From Hevea brasiliensis (lineage: Eukaryota; Streptophyta; Magnoliopsida; Malpighiales; Euphorbiaceae), in the NCBI RefSeq assembly GCF_030052815.1, contig NC_079498.1, forward strand, positions 72,774,992 to 72,838,991: a stretch of 64,000 bases of DNA, written 5' to 3'. Position numbers and translations under genes: made by a program. Positions 47,601 to 59,859 of the stretch are shown in pieces. How positions within the stretch are numbered: position 1 is the first letter of the stretch; the number at the start of each line of letters is the position of its first letter. The notes below the pieces were generated by a model, which searched no databases, was not told where the DNA came from, and saw nothing but the letters and a program-made list of their open reading frames with translations.

Positions 47601-48433
47601 AGCTCAAATTCTTCACTTTCTTTCCTTTTCTAGGCTTTCAATCACTTTCCCAAGATGAGTGGACAAGTTTTAATGAAGAGACCTAAGGGTTTTAGGGTAA
47701 GAAATCAAAGATTGGAAGGTATAAAAAAAATAAAAGCTATGGAGGAAGAGGAATGGATTTTCGGCTGGTTGAAGATGAAGAAGGAGACCAGAAATTTTTG
47801 GTCTATTTTTGACTCTTTTAAGTGTTTTAAGAATGCTTGTTAACTTGTGATTGGTTGGGAGTAAGTGAGTGACATCATGTGATGTCATTATCTTTAATTT
47901 TCTTTATTTTCTTTTCTTTTCTTTTCTTTTCTACTAACTTCAAATTAATTTTTCATCAACATTAATTCATATTTTATATCATAATAATTATTTACTCAAC
48001 TGGACAAGTTGGCCAAAAATCGTCTCTGAAGGCGAAATGACCAAAATGCCCTCCGTTTGGCTTAACGGGTCAAAATTGTCTGTACCGATTGAAAAATTTT
48101 TCTAAATATTTTCTTGGCATTCTAATGCCATAGGAACCTCAATAACCCTTCTCTGGAGTCCCAAAAATTATTTATGAATTTTTTCCCGGGTCTAGGGCTC
48201 CTCGTTGCGAGAACCGCAACTTCCCTCTGGTTACCCATCGCTTGGGCACCAGCTCGTTTAACTTGGTTGTATTTTATTTCTAAAATTTTTCCTAAATTTT
48301 TCTTATTAATATTTGAGTTAATTATGGTTCCTGACTTTAGTTTAAATATTTTTCCGGACGTTCTAGCTGTCCGGACTGACACCGGTCACCGGAACAGTAG
48401 AATGTACGGAGTTGCTACCGGGAGAGTGTTACA
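44652..48433 (-). repeat. D 5' LTR
   Basis: 3782 bp; the empty-site partner for the 171-bp insertion. Minus-strand donor GAG|GTTAGTG is at 47579. A TGACATCATGTGATGTCA inverted repeat near 47872-47889 lies about 550 bases from the LTR's 5' edge, in the likely promoter region. Confidence 0.95.
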
Positions 48434-49337
48434 TCAGCATATCCTTAAGGACCTACCATATATTTCATGTTATTATTATCATTTCAGTTCAATAATTGTA
48501 TTAGTTCAATTAGTTTCAATTGTTTACCCGGATTACTCTTTCTAATTACCCATCCGTCTGAGGATGGAAAGCTGTGCTGAAGTGGACTTGTGTACCCAAG
48601 GAGTTCCAAAATCTCGATGTAAACCTGGGGTCCCGATCAGATATGATGGAAAGTAGAATTCCATGTAGTCTAATTATCTCACTAATATACAATTCTACTA
48701 ACTTCTCCAGTGAGTAGTCAGTCCTAACTGGCAAAAAGTGTGCTGACTTCGTCAATCTATCTACTATCACCCATACTACATCATGCTTCTTCTGGGTGAG
48801 AGGTAGACCACTTACAAAATCCACGGTGACCGGATCCCATTTCCATTCAGGTATGCGTATAGGCTGTAACAAACTCGATGGAACCAGATGTTCTGCCTTG
48901 ACTTGCTGACATGTTAAGCATTTAGTCACATAGTTAGCTATGTCCTTCTTCATACCAGGCCACCAATACTGAAGCTTCAAATCATGATACATTTTTGTAC
49001 TTCCTGGGTGCACAGCATAAACACTGGTGTGTGTCTCTTTCAGAATACTGGCTTTCAATTCCTCATCATCTGGTACACATACTCATCCTTTGTAGTACAG
49101 ACACCCATCTGCTTTCATCTCATAGTCAGTTGCTTTCCCTTTTGAGATTTTTCTCATAATAGTCATTAACTTTTCATCTACCTTTTGCCCATCTAAAATC
49201 TGCTGTAGCAGGTTTGGCCTCACTTGCAACTCAGCCAAAATAGCTCCATCTTGATCCAAGGATAGATGGGCATTCAACGATCTCAATGCTGTGATGGATT
49301 TTCTGCTTAAAGCATCAGCAACTACATTTGCCTTCCC
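48434..49337 (-). pseudogene. Element C integrase N-terminus and core
   Basis: Read right to left it gives the end of RNase H ([12 protein letters not shown]), the linker, the HHCC site ([15 protein letters not shown]...CLTC), the first catalytic Asp (VDFVSGLP), [13 protein letters not shown] and HPQTDG, then a UAA where relatives have Gln just before the conserved Glu. After ERVIR comes a 75-bp intron-like insertion (48453-48527), then LKDML, and the frame continues at 39502 beyond element D. A second stop lies near 49080. The right edge is the TTCCC target of LTR F. Confidence 0.88.
48453..48527 (-). other. Intron-like 75-bp insertion in C integrase
   Basis: On the minus strand the insertion begins GTAAAC and ends ATGGTAG, is 21% GC (16 of 75), holds several stops and an AACTAAT branch-point-like word, and sits between codons for ERVIR and VLKDML. 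Removing it gives the continuous residue order seen in B at the same place. It lies five codons after the catalytic Glu. It is A-rich rather than T-rich, unlike most plant introns. Confidence 0.6.
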
Positions 49338-52300
49338 TATAACACCCCTAAGTTCGGTAGTGCATTCTGCTGTTCCGGTGACCAGTGTTGTCCGGACAGC
49401 TAGGATGCCTAGAACTACACTTCAATATGAGTGAGGAGACATAAAATAATGAAATACAAGAAAAGAAAATACAAGAAAAACAAAGGAAAAATAATAGCAA
49501 AGAAGAGTAACCAAGTTAAGCGAGCCGGGAACCCTAGCGATGGGTGATCAGACTGAAGTCACGGCGTGGACCGTTGACTAGCTCCTGGATCATGGGAACC
49601 CTGGAAAACATTTTTAGGACTTAAATAGACCCTTATTGAAGAATAAATATCATTAGAAAGATCAAAGAAAAATTAAATAATTAGTACAAAGAAAAGTGAG
49701 AAATCAAAAAACAGACAAAATCCGGTGTTACCGAAAAATCGGGAATGCAACCCGAACAGGGGCATTATGGTCATTTGACATCCCGAATTGTCTTTTGACC
49801 TAAATGTCCATTAAAAATAAATAATATTACACTTAGAAAATCAAATGAAAAATTTATTTGGTGGTACCTAAAGTAAATAGTAGAAATTAAGGGGTTAATG
49901 TGGAATAAAGGGAAATTAAGCTTATTATATGATTTAAACTTAGTTAGTGGACCACTAGGGATTTAATTAAACATAAAAATGCTGATGTAAGTCCACTATA
50001 CCCATCAGAATGTTCATCTTCTTCATTGTACCAAAGTTGCTGAATTGAAGGATGAGAGAAACCTCCATGGGCGTTTTGCATGAGCTCACTTAACCTCTCT
50101 ATTTTCAACTCCAATCACTTAGGTTCCTTCATGAAAAATGGTCTACTCATCACAAGGAAGAGTTTGATACCAAATTTGAGAAGTTTAAGCAAGGTTTAAC
50201 AAGCTCCAACCATAAGGTAAGTTAGCATTTTTGAAGATGGCTTTGTTAAATTTTGTATGCATGTTATGGGTGTTGGATTTGTGAAGAAAATTTTTGAGTT
50301 TGAAGAGTTATTGTTGTGTTCATTTTGGACAGCCATGTAGTCATGTATTTGATGAGATAATTGTGCATATATTTGATGGGAAATGATGTTGGTTATGGTG
50401 ATTTAATAACCTAGTGAATTACTTCATATGTGTATGGTGATTTTTGCACTTGGATGGGAATTGATGAATTGTAGGACACTTTGGTGTTGAAGAACATTTT
50501 CGGCAGCCTTGGAACTCTTGGATAAGTATATGTGTTCATGAAGATATGGGCAGAATTGTGGCATTAAGGATAGATGGATATGTATATGAAATTGTTGTGT
50601 AAAGTGTATGTAAAAACTAGTAATGTTTATGTGTATGTGTAATTGTATTTGGACTTTGGAAATTAGAATTTTATTTGGTGTGTTGAGGATAATTGTAATC
50701 TGCCCAAAGTGATGTTAATGTAAAGTGGAATATGTTTTTGGTAATGTACCAAAACAGATTTGGTAGGGAAGTAAACATATTGCAAGGTAAGTGTGTGATT
50801 GATGTGTGTTTAAGCAAGGTAACTAAGGGCAGTGTACATTTTAGCCAATAAGTTTAAATGTATAACCTCAATTGGTATGAGACCAATTGAAGGTGGAACT
50901 AGGCACAAAATGTGCCAACTTTCATTGAGAAAGCATACCAAAATTCTGCTTGCAAGGTGACCTAAGAAAATGACCAATTCGGATTAGGTACAATTAGGAC
51001 CTGAAAAATGACCAATTGGGCAGCAGTGAGTGTTTAGGCCATAACTCACTCAAAACAGGTCCAATTGACCTGAATTTTAACCATGAATAGTTAAGACCCA
51101 TACCTACAAGTCTTATGAAGACACCAAAACCCAGAAATGACCATAAGCAAGTCAAAAAGCTTGTACAAGTTCGGGTCCAAAAACTGGCCGAACCAAAGTT
51201 GACCAAATTGACCTAAAATTGACCTAATTTGATGCCATTTGACCAGCAATAGTATAATGACCATAACTTGGTCTACTTAATTCGGATTGACCTGAAATTT
51301 TGCCCCGCGTGCAATAAGACATAGATCTACAAGTTTGTAGTTTTGACCGAAACCCGAAAACTGAGGGAACTAGATCGTCCGGCTAGGTTAAACTAGTATC
51401 CCGAAATCTAGCAATTTGCAATGAAATGCAAGAAAACGCAATATACATAGAATTGAGTTTGGTAACACGTACCAATCCTAAAACATTATCGAATGTGACA
51501 TATTAAGGACACTAAAACCTAATTTACCTAGAAAACATCGAGGGTCGGTATATTAGGTGATTAAGCAAATAAAGGTATTCAGTGAATTGTTTATCGAACA
51601 TTATCGTTAGAGGCAAATTAATTTAGCACTGAAACACTTCAAATTGTGTTTCTCAGTTAACCAGGACTTAGCAAAAGGAAAAGAAATACTGAGTCAAGAC
51701 CAGGAGACAAATATCAGAGGTTTGTGCACAACAATTATTTCTTTTGAATTATTTTCAATTGAAATAAATATTGACTATTTGTATATTATTGTTTTAAATT
51801 GTGGAAATGTATTAGAATGAATATTTATTGCTTGAAAAGCATTGTAAATGATTTGAAACTGTGAGAAATTGTTTGAATAACATTGATGGATACTTATTGA
51901 TTTAAAAGCATTGGAAATGGTTTGAAACCACAGCTATCATGTATATTGATTGTATTCCTCATTAGCTTGTCTAGTGGGACGAATTGAATTCCCTCTCTGG
52001 CTGAAGTGTTGAGGTGTGTGCCTGTTGAGGACGAATTGGATGAGTACTCATATTTTTGCTAGCTAGCTATGTTATTCCTCATTAGTCATCTACTTTTGGG
52101 ACGAATTGAATACCTCATTAGCCATTGGCTTTTGGGACGAATTGAACTATGGACCATGATTAAGCTGTGTGTGATTTATTGATATGTATTGTGAGATTGT
52201 GAAATGGATTTAAACTCTCATTGACATATACTGTCTTTTGAATTCAAACATGATCTAACTTATGAAAATTATTGTGATATTGACAAATGGAGTTTAAATT

Positions 52301-52405
52301 CTTGTTGACAATTACTGTCTTGAATTTAACGATGATTTTAAGTATCCACTATTTACATGACTTATGAATTGTGATTTAAATTGTTTTGGTTAATGTTGTG
52401 CACCA

Positions 52406-52422
52406 CTGAGACATTGTCTCAG
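52406..52422 (+). other. LTR stem-loop (F copy)
   Basis: CTGAGACATTGTCTCAG has perfect eight-base arms CTGAGACA/TGTCTCAG with a one-base centre. Compared with A2 the inner pairs differ on both sides, so pairing is kept. Confidence 0.75.
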
Positions 52423-53694
52423 CGATAGTTTTTTATTGCTGTCGCAGGTAGACAGACAGATAGGGCAGCAGACTAGGCTGCATATACCTCCAGCAAGAGA
52501 TTTTTGGGTATAGCGAGTATACCACATTTAGCATTTTGTACTGTAATGTATATTCACTGTATGTATATTTTGTTTTTGGTTTTGAGCAGTTGTAAATTAA
52601 AATTGTACATTGGAGTTGTAAAGTAAATTATGAGATATTTTCACTTGTAAAAATTGTATTATATTTCCTTATCTCAGACTTTGAAAAATTTCTATGGAAT
52701 TGAGTTGATAAATTGTTGTGTTGAGAAATGTATTGGAGTTGAGATTTGGAAAATTATTGAAGTGTCTTTTTACAGGTTTTCTGAAGAACTGCTTTATCCA
52801 AAATACAGATGGCACTTTGCCAAAATTTTTACAGAAATTCCAAATAAACCAAATGAGTTAGTTGTTTCACTTCAGTTCACCAAAGTCTTTAACACCTGTA
52901 AATAGTGCTCACCACTGTAAAAGAAGTAAGAAAAGTTTTTAAAATCCCTTTGTAACAACCTCATCAGAGCAACTCCGCACATTCTATCGTTCTGGACCTG
53001 GTGTCGGTCCGACAAACTAGAACGTCCTGAAAAATATTTAAACTAAAGTCAGGAACCATAATTAACTCAAATATTAACAAGAAAAATTTAGTAAAAATTT
53101 TAGAAATAAAATACAACCAAGTTAAACGACCCGGTGCCCAAGCGATGGGTAACCAGAGGGAAGTTGCAGTTCTCGCAACGAGGAGCCCTAGACTTAGGAA
53201 AAATTTCATAAAATAATTTTTGGGACTCCAGAGAAGGGTCATTGAGGTTCCTATGGCATTAGAATGCCAAGAAAATATTTAGAAAAATTTTTCAATCGGT
53301 ACAGACAATTTTGACCCGTTAAGCCAAACGGAGGGCATTTTGGTCATTTCGCCTTCAGAGGTGATTTTTGGCCGACTTGTCCAGTTGAGTAAATAATTAA
53401 TATGACATAAAATATGAATAAACATTACTAGAAATTGAATTGAAAATGAGTAGAAATGAAAAGAAAAGAAAATGGATAAAAATATGAATTTTGACATCAC
53501 ATGATGTCATTAAATCATTTCCACCCAATCATCTTGCAACAAGCCACTAAAACCCAATTAAAAGGAGCTTATTTAGAACCAAATCAGCTCATCTTCTTCA
53601 TTTGGTTCATGTTAGCCGTACCACTTCTTGAGCCTTCCTCCATGGATGCTTTTTGAAGCTCTAATTTTCCATCAAAATCATTCATATTTTCTCA

Positions 53695-53696
<2 letters not shown>

Positions 53697-53726
<30 letters not shown>
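53697..53726 (+). repeat. Poly(A) run of 30
   Basis: Thirty A residues in the leader part of LTR G, absent from D. It could be slippage growth or the tail of a tiny retroposed fragment; no target duplication was recognised. Confidence 0.9.
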
Positions 53727-53728
<2 letters not shown>

Positions 53729-56700
53729 TGATTTTTGACCTAGCTTGAGAGATAGGAAGCAAAAGGGAGTGACTAGCTGGATTTTCAACCAAGGTTAGTG
53801 TTTTAACTTATGTTTATTTCTGTGTTTTATAGAAGAAATTAGTAAATCCTACAACTAGATGCCATAGAAACTTGTAGATGAGTGAAAATCTGAATCAGAC
53901 AAAGGTATGCGTGAACAGTAAATTTTAAAAATTCATAACTGGAGTTAGGAATCTCATATCAGGGTGATTTTTATGTCAAAAGAAACCTTAAGGAATGTTC
54001 TAAAACTTTGTAGTTTTATGTCAGACTTGATTCTAATGTTAGGTTAGGGTTTGAGGACAAAACATTATATTGCTCAGATGTCGACTCTGTTCTGCTGATT
54101 TCCTGCAACATGACAGCCACCTTCAATAAATCATAACTGGAGCTATAAAACTCGAAATGATGTGATTCTTGAGTCCTTCAAACGCTTATTGAATGCTCTA
54201 AAACCTTGTAGTTATGGCCAAGAGCTAATTGTGGTAGCTGCTGGGTGATATTTTTACATTTCCTTACTACTATCCTGCATGTACTGGATTCTGGATAGGT
54301 TGCACCTTCTTAATTAGTTCTGCAATTTCCGATCTGATTTTGATGTGATTCCAATTGGACATTGAGGTTAGACATATGAAGGTTGAGTTCTGGAAAATAT
54401 GGTCTTCAAATCTTGTTTCTATAAATTATAGTGATTATTTTTGCACCCTGTTTCTGCATGCTGATTGTGCACTGAGTGCACTATTCATTCTAGTAACATG
54501 TATATTGCATGAGCTGGAAATTTTAGAGAGAAACTTGGACCTTGCTTAGGTAATGGTGAAAGAACATTTTAAGGGTCAATTAGTAACCATTTGAGGTAAG
54601 TTTACCATAATTTGAAGAGATTTAGAGTGATGCAAACTTAATTGGTAGGCTGCCTAGGGTAACCAGTAGGGAGGCTGTGATTCCAGCCCACTTGGACTGC
54701 CATATCTTTGGCTGTGTAGGTCCAATTGGTGTTTGGCCAATTGGACATGAAACTAGGCTTATAATGGCACATTTTTGCTGAAGAAACCATGCCCAAAAGA
54801 CCAAATCAAGAGGACCAAAAGTTGGCCCCAATCCGGATACCCTGCAAACAGCCCCTGCAGAAATGACCAAATGAACAGTAAATGTTCATTTGGCCATAAC
54901 CCACTGTAGATATTGTCAATTGACCTGAAATTTTTACAGCAACAAGTTAAGACATAGACAAACAACTTTCATGAAGAAACCTACCCCAAATTATGACCAG
55001 AACCAAATCAAATCATTGAGCAAAGTGAAGTTTAATGTACTGAGATTTCCAGAATTTTCATTTGAGCAGTAATGTTTGGATGGCTATAACTCTCTCTAGA
55101 AAGCTCGGATTTAGGCGATTCTTGAACCGATGGAAACCTAAGGCATAGTAGAACATTTCATATGAAGAAAGTTAGACCAAATTATGAACTTAACTTGGTC
55201 AAATTACTGACCAAAGTTGGACCAAAATCTGCCAAAACCCAAAATTTCAGCAGGAATAGTACACGTAAACAGTAAACTTATTTTGGCCATAACTTGAGCT
55301 ACAAAACTCCAAATGGAGTGATTCAAAAAAAGAAATTTAACTAGACAAAATAAGGAACATTTTCTATGAAGGAAGTTTTGTCAAATTCTAACAGTAAATC
55401 GACCAATGAAATAGTGCAACTTCGGAGCACCAAAACCGAAAATTGGCAATTTTGCCAAAATGACCTAAGCTTTGAGAAAGTGACCAAAACCAACAAGTTT
55501 TAAATGAAAAATGTAGTATGTTTGAAGTGCCAAAGTCAATGTACATATTTTCTATGCAAAAGTCAACATTTTAGTTGACTAATGAAGTGAATAGTGACAT
55601 GAAAACTTGAAATAAGCTTGGAAATGGATTTGGTAATTGATTCCAACGAGTTTTAAATGCAAAATGTGGTACATCGGGAGTGTTAAAACCAATGTACCTA
55701 TTGTCTATGCAAAAGTCAACATTTTTGTTGACCAATGAGGTGAATAGTGACACCAAAACTTGAAATTCAAAATTTGAAATTAGAAATGCATCTAGGGGAC
55801 TTTAAATTGCAATTGGCAATTAATACTAGTAAATGTAAAACTCAAAATGTGGGATCTTGGTGTAATTAGAATTAATATATCCATTAAGTATAAAAAGTCA
55901 ACATTTTGGTTGACTAGTATGGTGAATAGTAATCAAAATGATTAGTGAATTAAGATGAAGACCTAGAACTAATTCTAAGCTTAAATGCTTAGAATTGTAT
56001 GACAAATATGGACTATGCATCCTAGTCAAAATTGTTAAAAAGAAATTTAGGCCATAAATTTGAAATCCATGAAATATTCATGGATTACTTGAAACATGAA
56101 AAATAAGTCACCTAATTGATGTGAATAGATAGTTAGGGCATATATGCCCATCACAAATGGAATTCATAAAAAATTAGTAACTAAACATGAAATATAAAAT
56201 TTGTAATTACATAAGTAGACTCTTGAATGTATAAATGAGAAAGGAAAAATGTCTTGAATACAATGGTACATGTGAACCATTGTTTAGAATTGGGATCAAT
56301 ATGAATAACATAATGAATGGATAAATAAACCATATTAATGTATGAATGAGACATTAGTTCTCATTATTGTAAAGAGGAGAAGTATTTTGAGTACAATTGT
56401 ATAAAAGGATAATCGATGTGAATTTTGATCATATAAAAGATAAAAAGAATGTATGAAATATGATTGAAATTTATCATGAAATAATGAAGTCATAAAGCAC
56501 AATATATTAATATTTTAAAGTATCAAATGCCCTAGTATACCTAACAAGATTGGTTTGGATAGTTTGGCATGCAATATGGTATTGTTTTAGCAGTACTGCG
56601 AAAGGCTTTATGCCTGTATTCATAGCTTTATGCCCGTATTCATGTCTTTTATGCCCGTATGCATGGGTTTTATGGCCGATTATGTGATATCATGGCTTTT

Positions 56701-57173
56701 TAGCCATACCGATCGCATACATGGTTGACGCTCGCCCCATGGTATGATGGCCCGAGGCACCGGTGTCAAAGGCCAACGACCGTTATCCAAATTCGACTGC
56801 CTAGTATAGGTTACTTGGGCAACAATTAAAGTATTATTCAATTCAGCAGCTAAGTTAAGTTAAGTATAATGAAAATCCAGACAATTAAATTAAGTATTGA
56901 ATGAATAAGCAAAGAGATTAGCAAAAGAAACATAACAAAAATATAAATTGCAGAATCTGCATGCACTTGAAATACAATACGATAGAATAAATTATATACC
57001 GCTAGTATTAATAAAAGTTATAAACTAAGCACTTCCAAAGAGGAACAAACTAGTATATAAGATCGTTGATACTAGAAATACCATACCAAATTAAATTGAT
57101 TCTTGAGTATCTGAATTATCATTTATTTCTTTCTTTACTTATATATATTATTTCTGGTTATATTATTGCACCA

Positions 57174-57191
57174 CTAAGCAGAAATGCTTAG
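57174..57191 (+). other. LTR stem-loop (G copy)
   Basis: CTAAGCAGAAATGCTTAG has seven-base arms and a GAAA loop. It follows GCACCA and precedes GCGCGATGG and CTTCCTCGCAG. Confidence 0.7.
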
Positions 57192-57954
57192 CGCGATGGA
57201 ATTTCTTCCTCGCAGTAATCAAGGTAAAACCAGAGATCGTCGATCGAGATTTTTGGAGTCCAGATCTGTATGTCGAAGAGTTCAAGATTGTCACCTCCTC
57301 AAAGAATGCATGTAGATAGGGCTCATTTTATACATGTTATGTATATTGTTTATTCCTAGCACATTGTAAATTATTTGTATATCTTGTACAAAATAAACTC
57401 ATGTAATTAACCTATGAATTATGGAAGCTATTCAAAGTAAGTATTTTAGTATGTGAATTGAATTTGAGTTATAATGAGATTATACTTATGAATATTGAGA
57501 TATTGAAAATCTAATGAGATTTCGAGAAACTGATACGCATTGAGATACATTATGTTTGAAAATTTTGAGACTATTAAGTTTGAGAAATTGAGTATATATT
57601 GAAATTGTCTTTGGCAGTTCGTAAGAATCATAGTCCAAATTACAAAGTAGACACTTTGTCGGATTATCGTTAAAATTTTTGATATTTCCAATTTAGTTAG
57701 ATTTTGATAAAAGTAAAAATAGCCTAAATCTTCAATAAAGTTTTTGAATAAATAAATCAAGGACTGTAATGAAATCAGATAAAATAGAGTGCTCCGGCAC
57801 ACTGAGTGGCATAACTTGCTCGGCTACACTGTAGTCGGGTAAGGGGTGTCACACCCTTGTAGTGTACTTAATGGGTTATCAGTAAACGGAGTTGGTAATT
57901 CATTAGGTATACTACGAGATCATGTTATGCCTTACAGAGGGGTAGGGTGTGACA

Positions 57955-58775
57955 TTCCTAGGATGGTAGTCAATCACACAATCATAGTCCTTCAAGAACT
58001 CAATCCATCACCTCTGTCTAAGGTTGAGCTCCTTTTGGGTTGGCAAGTATTTCAGGCTTTTGTGGTCTGTGTAAATGTAGCACTTTTCACCATACAAGTA
58101 GTGCCTCCATATCTTCAATGCGAAGATAATTGCTACAAGTTCTAGATCATGGGTAGGGTAATTCTATTCATGTGGCCTTAGCTACTTGGAAGCATAAGCG
58201 ACCACATTCCCCTCTTGCATCAATACACACCCTAACCCATTATGAGAGGCATCACTGTAGACCACAAAGTCCTTTCCCGACACTGGCTGTGTCAACACTG
58301 GTGCCTCTGTCAACATAGCCTTCAACTTCTCAAAACTGGTCTGACACTTATCATTCCAATCAAATCTGACATTCTTGTGTAACAACTTGGTCATTGGAGC
58401 AGCTATTAAGGAAATCCCTTCACAAATCTTGTGTAATACCTAGCTAGCCCCAAGAAGCTTCGAACCTCAGTTGTATTTCTGGGAGGCTTCCATTCCATCA
58501 CTGCTTCTATTTTCTTGGGATCCACTCTAATCCCATCAGCTGATACTATGTGTCCAAGGAATGCAATCTCATTCAACCAGAAATCACACTTGGACAACTT
58601 AGCATACAACTTCTTTTCTCTCAGGGTTTGCAGAACAATCCTCAAATGCTCATCATGTTCTTCCCTGGTCTTGGAATACACCAAAATATCATCAATAAAG
58701 ACCACTACAAACCGATCTAAGTATGGATAGAAGATACGGTTCATAAGGTCCATGAATGCCGCTGGTTCATTGTTA
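57955..58775 (-). pseudogene. Element C RNase H and RT C-terminal half
   Basis: Three frames follow on. 58753-58406 carries the RT palm with FIDD in [11 protein letters not shown] and the [17 protein letters not shown] region. 58394-58182 carries the RNase H start with [15 protein letters not shown]. The remainder to 57955 reads through stops and gives the region up to DYHP, where LTR F is inserted. Frameshifts lie near 58775 and 58400. The FIDD catalytic residues remain but the frames are broken. Confidence 0.88.
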
Positions 58776-59454
58776 GGCCAAAGGGCATCACCAGAAACTC
58801 ATAATGCCCATACCGGGTCCTGAATGCAGTCTTTGGCACATCTTCATCCTTCACCCTCAGCTGATGATACCCTGATCTGAGATCAATTTTAGAAAATACT
58901 CCTGCTCCCTTCAACTGATCAAACAGATCATCAATTCTAGGCAACGGATATTTGTTCTTCACTATCACTTTATTCAACTGCCGGTAATCAATGCATAACC
59001 TCAAAGTCCCATCCTTTTTCTTTACAAAAAGCACTGGAGCTCACCATGCTGATTCACTAGGGTGTATGAACCCCTTATCCAATAACTCCTGTAACTGGAT
59101 TTTCAGTTCCTTCAATTCTGTGGGTGCCATCCTATAAGGAGCAATAGAGATTGGTGCTATACCCGGCAGTATCTCAATAGCAAATTCAACTTCCTTTTCT
59201 AGTGGCAAGCCAGGCAATTCTTCAGGGAACACATCAGGGAAGTCTCTTACTGCGGGTATGTCACACTGATCTGGCTTAGCCTGCCTAGTATCCGCCACAT
59301 GTGCTAGGTAGGCTTCATAGCCTTTTCTTATCAATTTTTTTGCAGCTATGGCTGAGATGACATTGGACAAGAAATCTGTCCTTTCCCTCACAACTGTAAT
59401 CTCATTACCCTTAGGAGTTTTTAATGAGATTCTCTTCAACTTACAATCAACCAT
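58741..59454 (-). pseudogene. Element C RT N-terminal half and linker
   Basis: The frame 59454-59041 holds the linker with FPDVFPEELPGLP and APYRMAPTELKELK and ends at a UGA in ESAW*AP where relatives have Gly. The frame 59034-58741 holds [29 protein letters not shown] and MPFGL, then a frameshift replaces NAPxAFMDL. Apart from these two lesions the sequence is well kept. Confidence 0.88.
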
Positions 59455-59457
59455 TGC

Positions 59458-59859
59458 CTAATGACATGACAACCAGTCCATTCCCAAAATCACATCAAAC
59501 TCATGGAAAGGCAACTCAATCAGGTCTGCTAAGAATTCATACCCCTGAATCCTTAACAGGCAATCCTTGTATACTTTGTTCACCACTACACTATAGCCCA
59601 ATAGATTAGTGACCAGGATGTCTTGGTCACTCTCCCCTACTGGTATTCCCCTTTTTACGGGTAGGTTGATGCAGATGTATGAATGAGTGGATCCTGGATC
59701 CACCAATGGATGCACAGATGTATTGTAGAGGGAAAACATACCCTTGATGACGTCTGGGGCATCTTGCTCCTCCTGAGCTCTCATGGCATAGTCTCTGGCA
59801 GGTGGTCTGCCCTCAGGCCTCTCTGCTGGCTCAGATGTAGGCCTCTGTGATGGTCCCAC
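59458..59859 (-). pseudogene. Element C protease
   Basis: 133 residues with the active-site motif LVDPGSTHSYI and, further on, FDVILGMDWLSCH, the standard pair of motifs of plant gypsy aspartic proteases. The frame stops at 59458, just before the linker to RT, at a place where A2 and B continue. Protease would cut the gag-pol polyprotein. Confidence 0.85.

Larger units (their letters stand above)
39508..48433 (-). mobile_element. Gag-only LTR element D
   Basis: D has two LTRs (39508-43455 and 44652-48433), a primer site, a polypurine tract and TCAGC on both sides, but its 1.2-kb interior encodes only gag. Its LTRs and gag match C's family, so D is a deletion derivative that would need another element's enzymes to move. 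The two LTRs are very similar apart from the 171-bp insertion at 40713 and a few short tracts. It interrupts C's integrase. Confidence 0.95.
52951..57853 (+). mobile_element. Solo LTR G
   Basis: A 4.9-kb LTR starting TGTAACAACCTCATC and ending GGGGTGTCACA, flanked by CCCTT on both sides (52946-52950 and 57854-57858). Read in reverse it matches C/D LTRs at both ends and through most modules, so it is a solo LTR of that family in the opposite orientation. It is about 1.1 kb longer than D's because internal modules are repeated, notably the AAAAGTCAACATTTT module at 55559, 55710 and 55895. An A30 run is at 53697-53726, a splice donor AAG|GTTAGTG at 53794 and the stem-loop at 57174-57191. Confidence 0.9.
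49338..57954 (+). mobile_element. Solo LTR F (with G nested)
   Basis: F starts TATAACACCCCTAAGTTCGG (TG mutated to TA) and ends GTAGGGTGTGACA. Flanks are TTCCC (49333-49337) and TTCCT (57955-57959), one transition apart. Without F and one flank copy, C's RNase H codons for [12 protein letters not shown] are continuous and in frame. Only LTR sequence is present, 49338-52950 and 57859-57954, about 3.7 kb, so it is a solo LTR. It is the same family as A2. Landmarks: donor AAG|GTAAGTTA at 50217, stem-loop 52406-52422, acceptor 52447, acceptor TTTTTACAG at 52775. Confidence 0.9.

Noticed and set aside
55571..55756. Open frame with repeated peptide MVSLFTSLVN / MSLFTSLVN
   Set aside because: Produced by the tandemly repeated LTR module of G, antisense to the LTR. 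It is not a protein gene.
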